NCBI GenBank assembly: GCA_016223085.1
Contig: JACRPS010000004.1
Location: forward strand, 186,001 to 250,000
Direction: 5' to 3'
Source of the DNA: Chloroflexota bacterium
Lineage (GTDB): Bacteria > Chloroflexota > Anaerolineae > Aggregatilineales > Phototrophicaceae
DNA: 64,000 bases
The position numbers and the translations under genes were made by a program. Shown here piece after piece: positions 31,375 through 40,541 of the stretch. How positions within the stretch are numbered: position 1 is the stretch's first letter; the number at the start of each line of letters is the position of its first letter. The notes beneath the pieces were generated by a model. It worked only from the letters and a program-made list of their open reading frames with translations. It was not told the DNA's origin and did not search any database.

Positions 31375-34077
31375 TTAAATCGTCTGTGCCTGACGGTGCA
31401 GGTTGGCGTGCGCGGTTTTCTCCCAGGCGTTTTTACGCGCCAGGAAGCGGCCAATTGCGCGGAACGCTGCCGCCGACAGCAGCAGTTGGTACGGGTAATA
31501 CACCAGCGCCAGCTTGAGCCGGAAACCCAACGGCAGCCGCATCCCATAGGCTTCCGTGAATTCGCGGATGCCAACCAGATTGATAAACAACTGGGTCAGC
31601 AACATAAACAGCGGGATGTAGGAAATCAGCGAGACAACGACCGGCAGTTTCTGCGTCAGGCCCACGTACAGGCCCAGCGGGATAATCAGCACCATTGCCG
31701 CCTGCAATACTGAATTCAGCAGAATGTACAGCGCGGTGATTTTTTGTCGCAGCGTAGGCAGTTTGCGCCAGTCGCCCTTGCGGAAAATCTCGTAGAAACC
31801 CTGGCTCCAGCGCGTGCGCTGCTTGATGAAGCTTTCGACCGTCGCCGGCGTTTCTTCCTGCGTGGCGTGTTTTTCATCGTATACAATCTGGATTTTGGCA
31901 CCCTGCAGCGTCAGGCGAATACCGACATCCGCGTCTTCGGTCAGGCACTGCTCGTCCCAGCCGCCAATCCGTTCCAGCCAGTGGCGCTTGAAAAACACGG
32001 TGTTGCCCCCCAGCGGCGTCACCTGGAAGCGCCGCGTGAAGCAGTGCAGCCCGGACTTAAACCAGAAGAAATATTCCAGGCAGTTGAGCGCCGAGAACCA
32101 GGTAGACCTGAAGTTCATCAACTGTACCCCGGCCTGTACCACGTCAGCATTATCACGCAGCATGACCGTGTTAATGACGTTATAGAGTTCGTGATGCGGC
32201 TCGTCCTCAGCGTCAAACACACACACCACGTCGTTGGAAGCGACCTTCAGGGCACGGTTCAGGCCGTTGGGTTTATTCTTTGGCCCCTGGGTGAAGGTAA
32301 TCAGCTTGATATTATCCTTGCCCAGTTCAGCAATCGCTTCCCGCGCCTGCTGAATGGTGGCATCATCGTCTTCGTCGCGGATTACGATCAGGATTTCCTT
32401 CAGGTGATCGGGGTAATCAATCCGATCAATGGATTTGATCGTCTGTTTAATCACATCTTCTTCGTGGCGCGCCGGCAGTATCGCCGTAAACGAATACTGT
32501 GGCGGAGCATACTCTTTGGGCGCGCGGTACTGGTCAGCGACTTCCGGGTTGTTCCAGGTGTACAGCATCCAGTAGATCGTAAACAGCCCCTGCGGCAGCA
32601 GCAGCACCGTCAATACCACCATCACCACCGACCACAGCGCGGGACGTTGGGCAACCACCGCCTCGCGCACCGGCGCGGGGATGGCATTCAGCGGACGCGA
32701 CAGAATATCGCCGAGCGTGTCGTTCGGCTGGATGGGTGCCGGCTTCGGCACTACCACTACCAGACCATCGGTCAGGCTGAAGGTGAAGTTAAATGGAACA
32801 GGCTGCCCGTCAATTAGCGCCAGCCGCTGCACCACCGTTGGCTGAACCGGCAGGACAGCATCGCCCTCGGCGGGCGCTTCTTCCTGGCGCGAACTGGTCA
32901 GCATAAAGCCGTCCACCGCAAAGGGCCGGGTGTCACCGTCAATGCGCTGGAGCAAACCGGGCTTTTCCACCAGTTTCAGTTCAAAGCGCACGCTGTCGGT
33001 GCTTTCAATGCCCTGTTGCGTAACGACGGCAAAAGACAGATCGTACAGCCCCTGACTGAGCGGTTTGGTATCCAGGTTGTAGGAAAACGGCGGTGCGTCA
33101 AACGTTGCCAGCAGACGGCCATTGATTGCCAGTCTGGCGCTGCTAATGTGAATGTTATCGCTGATGGTGATCGAAATCGGCACAATGTCACTTGTTAGCG
33201 GCGAGGTCGGCCCCATTTCTGCCGGAGTCTCCGTTGGCCTAACGGGCGGCTCCACCGCAGCCGACGGCGCATCCAAATCACCGGTGATTTCCGGCCCCAA
33301 CCGCGACGCCAGCGTATCCGATAGCGGCGGGACGGCAGCGGCAGGGTTAATCCCGGCCAACTGAGGGATCAGCACTGGATTGGCAGATGAGCCGGTTTCG
33401 CCCAGCGGCGAAATCGAGGTATTGTCCGCGCTCGCCGCGCTGCTCTCAACCCCAGCCACCGGCGCAGCCAGACGCAGCACCTGCCCCACTCGCAGTTCAC
33501 GCGGGTTGATCGGCTCGTTCAGGGCGATCAGGGTTTCCAGCGGCACGCCGGTTGCCAGAGCGATGCCCGACAGCGTATCGCCAAGCTGTACGGTGTAGGT
33601 TTGCGTCCCTGTTGCTTCAACGGACGAGTTCACGGCCTGTGGCTCAGCACCGGTTGTTTCGGTCAGGTTCAGCACCTGTCCGGCGCGGAGTTCACGCGGG
33701 TTTAGGCCGGGGTTCAGCCGCAGCAGTTCGTCAACCGTTGTATTATGCTGAATGGCGATGGCCGACAGTGTATCGCCGGGCTGGATAGTGTAGCGCGCCG
33801 GTGACAAAGCTGGCGCTGGCGCGGCGCCGCTGCCAGTCGGCAGCCGCAGCGTTTGCCCGACAACCAGCGTGTTCGGGTTCACACCGGGATTCGCGGTCAT
33901 CAGAGCTTCAATCGAAACGCCAAACTGGCGCGAAATACTCCAGAGGGAGTCGCCCAACTGCACGACATAACTATTTGCGCCGGTATTGTTCACCAGCGGC
34001 GAATCATTGGCCGCAGCCACCCCAACAGTCACCAGACAGATGAAAACCGATATTACTAATAATAATGAGCGTTTCAT
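31375..34077 (-). CDS. LysM repeats fused to a membrane GT2 (cellulose synthase-like) glycosyltransferase
   Basis: The protein has 900 residues from ATG 34077, preceded by GGAAGG. The longer frame to 34173 has no support. A signal sequence (MKRSLLLVISVFICLVTVG) precedes three LysM repeats (about residues 36-80, 95-140 and 160-205; VQLGDSLWSISRQFGVS, IQPGDTLSAIAIQHNTT and VQLGDTLSGIALATGVP). A long Pro/Ser linker, a bacterial Ig-like domain (about 300-375) and one helix (about 500-530, VMVVLTVLLLPQGLFTIYWML) follow. A cytoplasmic GT2 domain (about 555-780) shows DAEDEP (DxD), TEDADVG and QRTRW (QxxRW), all the processive-GT residues. About four C-terminal helices end the protein. It probably makes a polysaccharide while its own LysM part holds a wall or amino-sugar polymer. 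Confidence 0.85.
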   Translation of the reverse strand: MKRSLLLVISVFICLVTVGVAAANDSPLVNNTGANSYVVQLGDSLWSISRQFGVSIEALMTANPGVNPNTLVVGQTLRLPTGSGAAPAPALSPARYTIQPGDTLSAIAIQHNTTVDELLRLNPGLNPRELRAGQVLNLTETTGAEPQAVNSSVEATGTQTYTVQLGDTLSGIALATGVPLETLIALNEPINPRELRVGQVLRLAAPVAGVESSAASADNTSISPLGETGSSANPVLIPQLAGINPAAAVPPLSDTLASRLGPEITGDLDAPSAAVEPPVRPTETPAEMGPTSPLTSDIVPISITISDNIHISSARLAINGRLLATFDAPPFSYNLDTKPLSQGLYDLSFAVVTQQGIESTDSVRFELKLVEKPGLLQRIDGDTRPFAVDGFMLTSSRQEEAPAEGDAVLPVQPTVVQRLALIDGQPVPFNFTFSLTDGLVVVVPKPAPIQPNDTLGDILSRPLNAIPAPVREAVVAQRPALWSVVMVVLTVLLLPQGLFTIYWMLYTWNNPEVADQYRAPKEYAPPQYSFTAILPARHEEDVIKQTIKSIDRIDYPDHLKEILIVIRDEDDDATIQQAREAIAELGKDNIKLITFTQGPKNKPNGLNRALKVASNDVVCVFDAEDEPHHELYNVINTVMLRDNADVVQAGVQLMNFRSTWFSALNCLEYFFWFKSGLHCFTRRFQVTPLGGNTVFFKRHWLERIGGWDEQCLTEDADVGIRLTLQGAKIQIVYDEKHATQEETPATVESFIKQRTRWSQGFYEIFRKGDWRKLPTLRQKITALYILLNSVLQAAMVLIIPLGLYVGLTQKLPVVVSLISYIPLFMLLTQLFINLVGIREFTEAYGMRLPLGFRLKLALVYYPYQLLLSAAAFRAIGRFLARKNAWEKTAHANLHRQAQTI

Positions 34078-34422
34078 CGTGATGCTTACCTTCCCTCTAT
34101 CACGCCTTACATCAGATACAAGGTAAAGCAACACGCCTTTAAATGACATAACAGGCGACATAAAGGATTTCACACCAGAGCGGCGGGTAGCAACTCAATC
34201 TTTACCTTACACAAACGTTACACTCATCCTTTGGCTGCTTCTTTACCCTATCCGCGCTTATCTCTGCCTATCATTTACATTTGATTCACAAATCTGCAAG
34301 GTAGGCATTTATTACAGGAATACTTACGTTATAAGAATCATATAAGTGCCGTAAAATACGCTGTTAGACCGCACTTTACTGCCAACTCTTTGCTTGTCTG
34401 GGCAGAATACTGGTGCTTCGAT
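34078..34422. other. 345-bp intergenic region upstream of the LysM-GT2 gene
   Basis: The region is markedly AT-rich compared with the flanking genes, especially at 34200-34370, where many TTTAC/GTAAA words occur. It must hold the promoter of the minus-strand LysM-GT2 gene. I found no convincing -35/-10 pair, no clear terminator for the GT2 gene that ends at 34423, and no obvious RNA gene. Confidence 0.4.
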
Positions 34423-35439
34423 TTAGGCTGGGCCAGGGTGGTTTTCCAGCCACAGGCGGGCGCCGCGTTTGAGGATGCGCGTCCACGGCAGCCCAAACTG
34501 GCGATTGGCAACGGCCAGCAGTTGCAGCGCTTCACGCGGAGAGGCTGACAGATTTTTGAAGGCGGACGAAAGCAGCTTTGGCCCGATAGTCTGGCAGTAG
34601 ACGGCGTCAGAGGCAAGAAAATCCCACAGCGATTGCAGCCGCCGGACATCACCGGGCTGCAAACTGCCCTGAACACCCCGTGTGCTGAGGAAAAACCGTT
34701 GATAGGCGGCTTCGTCCAGCGGTCTACCGGCCATGATTTCTTTAGCAATTTGCAGGGAAATCGTTTTGGACTCTTCAAGCTGTCGGGACGCTTTACCAAC
34801 CGAAAGCCGGTGGCGGTCACCGGCATCGCTGCCATAGTCCACCAGCGGTTCCTGGATGGTGTGAATCTCGGCCAACCGGCTTAAACGCCACCACAAATCG
34901 TAATCATCGGTGGTCGCAAACGCCTGGTAGCCGTTGATCTTCCTGATAAGGTGATGCCGTATCATGCCAGTAGCGTGAATCAAGGGGTTTTGCAGCAGCA
35001 GCAGCGCCCGGATGGCACGTGGGTCATCCGGCACGTGTACGATGGATAAAAGCCGGCCTCTGGCATCCACCCGACGGGCGGCGCTGCCCACCGCCCCGGC
35101 TTCCGGGTGCCCATCCAGGTAGGCGACCTGCACGGCCAGACGATGCGGCACGGAAATATCGTCCGCATCGTGAACAGCAATGAATTCACCACGCGCGCGG
35201 GCCAAACCATTGTTGCGAGCAGCGGCTACACCCTGGTTGGTAGCGTTCCGATGAATCACAATGCGCGGGTCACTGGCAGCATACTTCGATAAAATGGCCC
35301 AGGTATGATCGGAGGAAGCGTCATCCACGATAACCAGTTCCAGATCGGTAAACGTCTGCTTCAAAATGCTGTCAATCGTTTTAGCGACGGTCCGCGCGCC
35401 GTTGTAAACCGGCATCACAACGCTTACTCTGGGGTTCAT
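34423..35439 (-). CDS. family 2 glycosyltransferase
   Basis: The protein has 338 residues from ATG 35439 (MNPRVSVVMPVYNGARTV), with GGAGGA six bases before the start. The ATG at 35454 contains that site and is rejected. The GT-A fold is recognisable: VSVVMPVYN, LVIVDDASSDHT, NQGVAAARNNGLARARGEFIAVHDADD (with the DxD metal motif HDADD), and W-containing TTDDYDLWWRL as the acceptor-side motif. The C-terminal 110 residues are helical and soluble. There is no membrane segment. It is probably a sugar transferase of polysaccharide or glycolipid assembly, acting in the cytoplasm, with unknown donor. It is divergent from another GT2 at 35600. Confidence 0.85.
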   Translation of the reverse strand: MNPRVSVVMPVYNGARTVAKTIDSILKQTFTDLELVIVDDASSDHTWAILSKYAASDPRIVIHRNATNQGVAAARNNGLARARGEFIAVHDADDISVPHRLAVQVAYLDGHPEAGAVGSAARRVDARGRLLSIVHVPDDPRAIRALLLLQNPLIHATGMIRHHLIRKINGYQAFATTDDYDLWWRLSRLAEIHTIQEPLVDYGSDAGDRHRLSVGKASRQLEESKTISLQIAKEIMAGRPLDEAAYQRFFLSTRGVQGSLQPGDVRRLQSLWDFLASDAVYCQTIGPKLLSSAFKNLSASPREALQLLAVANRQFGLPWTRILKRGARLWLENHPGPA

Positions 35440-35500
35440 AACGTTCCTCCGCATCCCTGTAACAGCTCGACTTTTCCACCCGCTTACAGTAATACCTGCG

Positions 35501-35506
35501 TATAAT
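35501..35506 (+). promoter_or_regulatory. perfect TATAAT -10 box upstream of the second GT2 gene
   Basis: A perfect TATAAT with TG four bases upstream lies 94 bases before ATG 35600, within the 160-bp divergent gap. The -35 position is weak, so this is a candidate only. Confidence 0.35.
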
Positions 35507-35599
35507 GATGGAAACGGTTTTCAGCCGATTTAGGTTCGAGCAAGGCCTTGACCGTTACAGTCTTGGTGACAATGGCGATTATACCCGATTCGAAAGATT

Positions 35600-36544
35600 A
35601 TGAACGCAAAAAGACCCCGCGTGAGTATTGGCCTGCCGGTCTACAATGCCGAACGCTTCCTCGAACAGGCGCTCGACGGTATTCTGGCACAAACATTCAC
35701 TGATTTTGAACTGGTTATCTGCGACAATGCTTCAACCGACCGGACGCAGGAAATCTGCCGTCGGTATGCGGCCAACGACGCGCGCATCAAATATCACCGC
35801 AATAGCCATAACATCGGTGTGTCACGGAACTTCAACCGCACCTTTGAACTAGCGACCGGCGAATACTTTAAATGGTGCGCCCACGACGACATCCCCCGGC
35901 ATGAATTTCTCGAAAAATGCGTTGAGGTGCTGGATAAACACCAGGACGTAGTGCTGTGTTATACGCGGGGCATTGGCATAGACGAAAACGGCGCGGAACT
36001 ACGCCAACTGATTTATACCATGCGGACAGACTCCCCCAAACCCCACGAACGCTTCCGCGATCTGGTGATGATCGAACACCCAATGTTTATGCTGTTTGGG
36101 GTCGTCCGGGCGGATATGCTGCGGCGCACACCATTGCTGGAACACTATCCATCGTCCGATCGCGTCCTCATGGCGCGGCTGGGTTTGCTTGGTCCCATTT
36201 ACCGGGTGCCCGATTTCCTGCATCTCAACCGCGAATACCCTGGCACTTCGGTCAAAAAATATGGCGACAACTACCGCCTGATGGCGATGTATAACCCGGA
36301 CAAAGAGGGCAAAATATCCTTCCCCAGTTGGGCAATGTTCTTTGGCTATCTGAAAGCCATCTTTGCCTACCCGTTGAGCTTACAGGAACGCTACCGATGC
36401 CTGAAGGTGCTGTGGCAGTGGTCGTTCCGCCGCCGCCGGAAGTTTGTACGCGACATTACCCGCGCGGTAAAACATCCGCTACGACCGCTGGCCTACCGAC
36501 TGCTGGGCAAACCCGCGCCGCCTTCGTATTACAGCCGTCGCTAA
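35600..36544 (+). CDS. family 2 glycosyltransferase
   Basis: The protein has 314 residues. N-terminal GT-A motifs are VSIGLPVYNAERFLEQAL, ELVICDNASTDRT, NIGVSRNFNRTFELATGEYFKWCAHDD (the metal motif, AHDD) and later HPMFMLFGVVRADML. The ending is basic and helical (FRRRRKFVRDITRAVKHPLR), which fits membrane surface association but not insertion. It resembles the many Chloroflexota and cyanobacterial GT2s of surface-glycan clusters. It is transcribed alone and is convergent with the DUF4910 gene, separated by 16 bp. Confidence 0.85.
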   Translation: MNAKRPRVSIGLPVYNAERFLEQALDGILAQTFTDFELVICDNASTDRTQEICRRYAANDARIKYHRNSHNIGVSRNFNRTFELATGEYFKWCAHDDIPRHEFLEKCVEVLDKHQDVVLCYTRGIGIDENGAELRQLIYTMRTDSPKPHERFRDLVMIEHPMFMLFGVVRADMLRRTPLLEHYPSSDRVLMARLGLLGPIYRVPDFLHLNREYPGTSVKKYGDNYRLMAMYNPDKEGKISFPSWAMFFGYLKAIFAYPLSLQERYRCLKVLWQWSFRRRRKFVRDITRAVKHPLRPLAYRLLGKPAPPSYYSRR

Positions 36545-36560
36545 AGGCGGCAACCGACGG

Positions 36561-37892
36561 TTACGGAACGGGTCGCAGCAAATCGTGTTCGACCAGCAGC
36601 CTGGCGGCGTTCCGAATCAGTTCAAAGCGCAAGCCGGAGCGATTCGATATATCCAGCAGATCGTGATCGCCATCGGACAGATTTAACACCCACAGCAGCG
36701 CCATCTGATTGATTTCCTGATCGGAGCGCCCACCAATGGCACCATATAGGCCGCGCTTGCCTAACTGCGGCTCACCCTTCGGATTCTGGTTGACATAACG
36801 ACGGTTGTTTTCCAGTACATCCACAATCGCCAGGCATTTGTCAAACGAGTCCGCCAGGTAAGCCGGCTGGACAAATTCGAGATTATCCGCCGAAGTGTGG
36901 TATTCGGGAAACGTCCCGTGCTGCGACCGCATGAAACAGCCAACCGGCAGGTTAAAGCCGGGCGAACAGTACTGGCGTTCGTCATAGCCATAGGGGAAGA
37001 AGTCCATGATCCGGTCGCCGTTGCCGGAAAAACGGAACACGTTCTCGACCGCGCGATCAATCCCGGCATTGCCCCGCCGGCTGCGTTTGTAGGTCGGCTG
37101 ACCGGCATCGCCGACGCACGTGATAACCAGGCCGTGTTTGATGCGGTCAACCTGTGCCTCGTTCCGGCACAGCCATGTGATTGAACCGATGGTGCCGGGG
37201 ATAAACAGGAAACGATACGAATACCGGCGCGAGACCGATTGCAGCGTTTTTGCCAGAAAGGTGGCTAACGCTACGCCCGACAGGTTATCGTTGCACAGTG
37301 ACGGGTGGCAGGCATGACACGAAATTAAGACTTCCTCATCGCTGTCGCCCGGCAGATAACACTCCGCATACGTCAGGCTGCCATCCGCCAGCGAGGAGTC
37401 AATGCAGACCTCGTAGGTGTCTTCAGGCAAATTCAAAAGCTGGTTATGACTTAAACAGAATCCCCAGGTTTCCCTGTAATACGAGGTGCGGTAGGGAATC
37501 CAATCCGGGTATTCTGGCAGCGTGAACAGGTGCGGCTTCAGTTCATCCAGCGTCATCGTTGTCCGCACGGGTACGCTGTAGTTCACAACATGCAGATTCG
37601 ACCGCTGGAAATCAATCACCCGTTCGCCCTTTGAATTCTTCACGTAGGCGTCAGTGATGTTCCACTCTTTCGGAACCGTCCAGTCAAACACAGGTGTTCC
37701 ACTTGGCACTTCGTATACCGTCAATGGAATGTGCTGCCGGAGCGTGTCCAGCGTGGTGCGAAAGCCATTGCCGGTGATGCTGCGGCAGACCGGGTAAAGC
37801 TGGGCGATCAGTGCGTACATCGCCGCGCCGGCGCTGTTCAAATCAACCGTTGGTCGAAGTGCAGATACTGGGATAGATGGGGGTTGGGTCAT
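36561..37892 (-). CDS. DUF4910 aminopeptidase-like protein of a polysaccharide cluster
   Basis: The protein has 443 residues from ATG 37892, which overlaps the 3,5-epimerase stop by 4 bp (ATGA). It matches the DUF4910/DUF2172 family: LYPVCRSITGNGFR near residue 30, SYYRETWGFCLSHNQ, and the zinc-peptidase-like SCHACHPSLCNDNLSG (about 190-205). GTIGSITWL and HTSADN (about 355) follow. The C-terminal 70 residues form a winged-helix-like module. The family has an M28-type aminopeptidase fold, with His, Asp and His metal ligands likely present here. It recurs in sugar-modification clusters, but its reaction is not established. I infer removal or transfer of an amino-acid or acyl group on a surface sugar. 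Confidence 0.8.
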   Translation of the reverse strand: MTQPPSIPVSALRPTVDLNSAGAAMYALIAQLYPVCRSITGNGFRTTLDTLRQHIPLTVYEVPSGTPVFDWTVPKEWNITDAYVKNSKGERVIDFQRSNLHVVNYSVPVRTTMTLDELKPHLFTLPEYPDWIPYRTSYYRETWGFCLSHNQLLNLPEDTYEVCIDSSLADGSLTYAECYLPGDSDEEVLISCHACHPSLCNDNLSGVALATFLAKTLQSVSRRYSYRFLFIPGTIGSITWLCRNEAQVDRIKHGLVITCVGDAGQPTYKRSRRGNAGIDRAVENVFRFSGNGDRIMDFFPYGYDERQYCSPGFNLPVGCFMRSQHGTFPEYHTSADNLEFVQPAYLADSFDKCLAIVDVLENNRRYVNQNPKGEPQLGKRGLYGAIGGRSDQEINQMALLWVLNLSDGDHDLLDISNRSGLRFELIRNAARLLVEHDLLRPVP

Positions 37893-38425
37893 GCTGATTC
37901 GCTCAAATAAGGCCAGGAGGCATCTTTCTCGGAAATAACCGACACCGGCAGCGGCCACTGAATCTTCAGCGCCGGGTCGTCGTAACGCATACCGCGCTCC
38001 TGACCGGGCGCGTAGAAGTCGCTCATCTGGTAAAACACCTCGGTATCATCGTCCAGAGTCTGGAAGCCATGCGCGAACAGCGGCGGCACGTACAGCGCGC
38101 GCCGGTTCCGCGCGGTCAGTTCTACCGCGATATGCTGACGGTACGTGGGCGAATCGGGGCGCAGGTCAACAATGACATCATAGATCGCGCCCCGGCAGAC
38201 ACGGACCAGTTTGGCTTCCTGTGACGGCGGCGCCAGGTAGTGCATTCCGCGCAGCGTACCTTTGCGGTAGCTGACCGACAGATTACACTGGGCAACCACA
38301 GTATGCAACCCATGTTCTTCAAATTCGTGGGCGCAGAACGTCCGTGCGAAGTAGCCTCGGTCATCGTGCCGGGTTTCCAGATCAATGAGGTAAGCCCCCT
38401 TCAGGACTGTTTCGGTAAACTGCAC
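37889..38425 (-). CDS. rfbC: dTDP-4-dehydrorhamnose 3,5-epimerase family protein
   Basis: The protein has 178 residues from GTG 38425, which reads MQFTETVLKGAYLID as in the family, with AGAGGTG before it. The TTG at 38461 is rejected. Cupin-type RmlC motifs are visible: DDRGYFARTF, LRGMHYLAPP (with the catalytic His region), KLVRVCRGAIYDVIVDLR, YVPPLFAHGFQTLDDDTEVFY and a final DPALKIQWPLP. It epimerises C3 and/or C5 of a 4-keto-6-deoxy NDP-sugar. Here it sits with a CDP-glucose pyrophosphorylase and a C-methyltransferase, so the true substrate may be a CDP-4-keto sugar and not dTDP. Confidence 0.88.
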   Translation of the reverse strand: MQFTETVLKGAYLIDLETRHDDRGYFARTFCAHEFEEHGLHTVVAQCNLSVSYRKGTLRGMHYLAPPSQEAKLVRVCRGAIYDVIVDLRPDSPTYRQHIAVELTARNRRALYVPPLFAHGFQTLDDDTEVFYQMSDFYAPGQERGMRYDDPALKIQWPLPVSVISEKDASWPYLSESA

Positions 38426-38462
38426 GTAACACCTCTTGCTGACAAACCACCTCGAAACCAAA

Positions 38463-40508
38463 TCAGGCGCGGCAGGTCTCTGGCAGCACCTGCCCCTCCA
38501 GATACGGCTGTTCCTTTAAGACCACTTTCGTTAACAGGCGGGCATCCTCACAGCGCCCGACGGCGGCATAGGCCGTAATAAACGGTAGCCATTCCACCAC
38601 ATCTTCCGGTTGAAAGCCCTTCTCACGAACCTCATCTCCCAGCCTGGAGGCCGTTTCCCAATCGCCTCGCTGCTGGGCAAGTTCGGCCTTCTGAAAATAG
38701 TAGCACCAGCTATGCGGCGGTTCGTGCCCGAAGAATTCCCTGGGCATGGTCGGTGGGGCAACATCGTCCAGGATTTGCTCTGTGTTCGAGTAGACTCCGA
38801 CCCAACTGAGGATGGCCGGCGCATCGTGAGGCAGTTCCTGCAGGTGGCGGCGGTCAACGATATGCAGGCAGGAAGTATCGCTCGGTGCAGACAGCAGCAA
38901 AACGTGACTGAAATCCATCGTAAACTGGACGTTCATTAGTACATTGTAGTCCAGTGATTCATCCCTCACGATGGAGTCGGCCACTTTTTCGGTCAGCCGC
39001 ACGCCATAAATTGCCGGCTCACGAGTCTGGGGGGCATAGATTAAGTTCGCTGGCGCCCAGACCTCATAGGTATCGGCGGGGAAGAATGACTGTGGCGGAA
39101 CGCTCATAGCCAGCACGGTTCCCGGCTTTAGGGCCGGCACGCGCCAGAACATCTGCCACCACAGGGCTTTCTGCTCGTTCCAGATATTCCGATAATAGTT
39201 GGCATTGTTCACATGGGTTACGGTCGCTATCCCGACAAGAAATGCTACCACCCAGGGACGCGCCATCGGCGTCAGGAGCGTATAGATAAGACCGACAACA
39301 GCGATCGCAACCGGCACAACTACGTGCAACGAAAAACGGTCCGTGAGTTGCAGCAGCCTGACCGACTGATCGGCCAACACGATTGGCAGCAAGCCCAGGG
39401 CGGTCGCAAGAACACCAACGAGGAGCGTATCCCGCCCCCAGGTCAACGACCAGGCCGGCGGGACATCGGTGAGCGGGGTGCGTTTACGAACCCAGCGGGC
39501 ATACCCGATCACCACGCCGCCACCAATCAGCCCCAGCAGCACGGACGCAAAAAGGGCGGTTTGTGCGGCCTGATGCAACCGCGATTGCGCCGGTACAAAC
39601 CAGGCGAAAACACTAGTCTCCAGAAAATTCCGGATGAGATCACCGGGTACACGAACCGCCTGCGAGAGAGGCTGCTGTATATACTGTTGCGCCAGCAGGT
39701 CAAGGTTCGTTTTATCGCGAAAACTGTCGTCATAAATAAAGACCCGCCAGATCAAAAACACGAGGATGATGGAAACATAGGGCAGCCACCGGCGCAGCAG
39801 ATAAACAGCCAGCTTGCGCGGCGTTTTCCGCTTCTGCCGCCAGGCGATATACGCGATTAGCAGAAGGCGCAGCCCTTCGAAACTGATAAAGAGTTCATAC
39901 ATAAACAGATATACGAGGCCGCTGGCAAAGGCTATCAGAGTAAAAATTTCGTAGTTGCGGCGATTGCGCACATACTGCGCCCGAATGGTCGCTCCTAACG
40001 AAAACGCCCCAAGCAGGGTGACAAAAAAATGTACGTGATAAATGTGTCCCAGAGGAAAACCGAGGAAGCCGGGATAAATCACGTACAGCAGCGTGATGCT
40101 GGTGGTCGCCAGGCCCTGCTTCGGCCATAAACCGCGCAGTGCCCAGAGCAGTACCAGGGCGCTTAAGAACACGAGGCCAAAGATATACACGTGCCAGCGC
40201 AGCGGGTGATCGCCCAGGAGACTGTAAACAAATGCGGAATACACACCGTGAAAGGGCCGGTCCCAGCTCATCTGATAGGCCAGCGACCCCGGCCCCTGGG
40301 CATGACCGATCCAGACCATCAACCAGTCATCCCAGTAATACCCCAGCCCCGGCAGCAGCACCGCATGAGCCAGAACCGAGACGGTAAAAACAGTCAGCGC
40401 CGAGACGGCAAACTCGGCACTGACCATCAAATGTCGCTTTGTAGCAGATTGCGTTACGGAGACCGAACCGGCTTCGGTATCGGCATTTGGTTGAACAGGT
40501 TCAAACAC
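38463..40508 (-). CDS. multi-pass membrane protein, GT-C glycosyltransferase-like
   Basis: The protein has 681 residues from GTG 40508, with GGAGG about nine bases upstream. About twelve transmembrane helices span residues 30-460. The first extracytoplasmic loop has GYYWDDWLMVW, an acidic DD motif in the position used by GT-C transferases for catalysis. The last 210 residues are soluble and contain helical repeats (KAELAQQRGDWETASRLGDEV) that resemble TPR. It is likely a polyprenyl-phosphate-sugar dependent transferase for the surface glycan. I do not recognise a specific subfamily. It is placed between the C-methyltransferase and 3,5-epimerase genes in one operon, with short gaps of 33 and 37 bp. 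Confidence 0.7.
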   Translation of the reverse strand: MFEPVQPNADTEAGSVSVTQSATKRHLMVSAEFAVSALTVFTVSVLAHAVLLPGLGYYWDDWLMVWIGHAQGPGSLAYQMSWDRPFHGVYSAFVYSLLGDHPLRWHVYIFGLVFLSALVLLWALRGLWPKQGLATTSITLLYVIYPGFLGFPLGHIYHVHFFVTLLGAFSLGATIRAQYVRNRRNYEIFTLIAFASGLVYLFMYELFISFEGLRLLLIAYIAWRQKRKTPRKLAVYLLRRWLPYVSIILVFLIWRVFIYDDSFRDKTNLDLLAQQYIQQPLSQAVRVPGDLIRNFLETSVFAWFVPAQSRLHQAAQTALFASVLLGLIGGGVVIGYARWVRKRTPLTDVPPAWSLTWGRDTLLVGVLATALGLLPIVLADQSVRLLQLTDRFSLHVVVPVAIAVVGLIYTLLTPMARPWVVAFLVGIATVTHVNNANYYRNIWNEQKALWWQMFWRVPALKPGTVLAMSVPPQSFFPADTYEVWAPANLIYAPQTREPAIYGVRLTEKVADSIVRDESLDYNVLMNVQFTMDFSHVLLLSAPSDTSCLHIVDRRHLQELPHDAPAILSWVGVYSNTEQILDDVAPPTMPREFFGHEPPHSWCYYFQKAELAQQRGDWETASRLGDEVREKGFQPEDVVEWLPFITAYAAVGRCEDARLLTKVVLKEQPYLEGQVLPETCRA

Positions 40509-40541
40509 AGCAGCCTGCCTCCGGCGATTGCTATGACGGAA

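Noticed and set aside
36535-36560. Inverted repeat CCGTCG/CGACGG between the convergent GT2 and DUF4910 genes
   Set aside because: The loop is 14 bases, the arms are short, and there is no T-run on either strand, so it is not a credible terminator.
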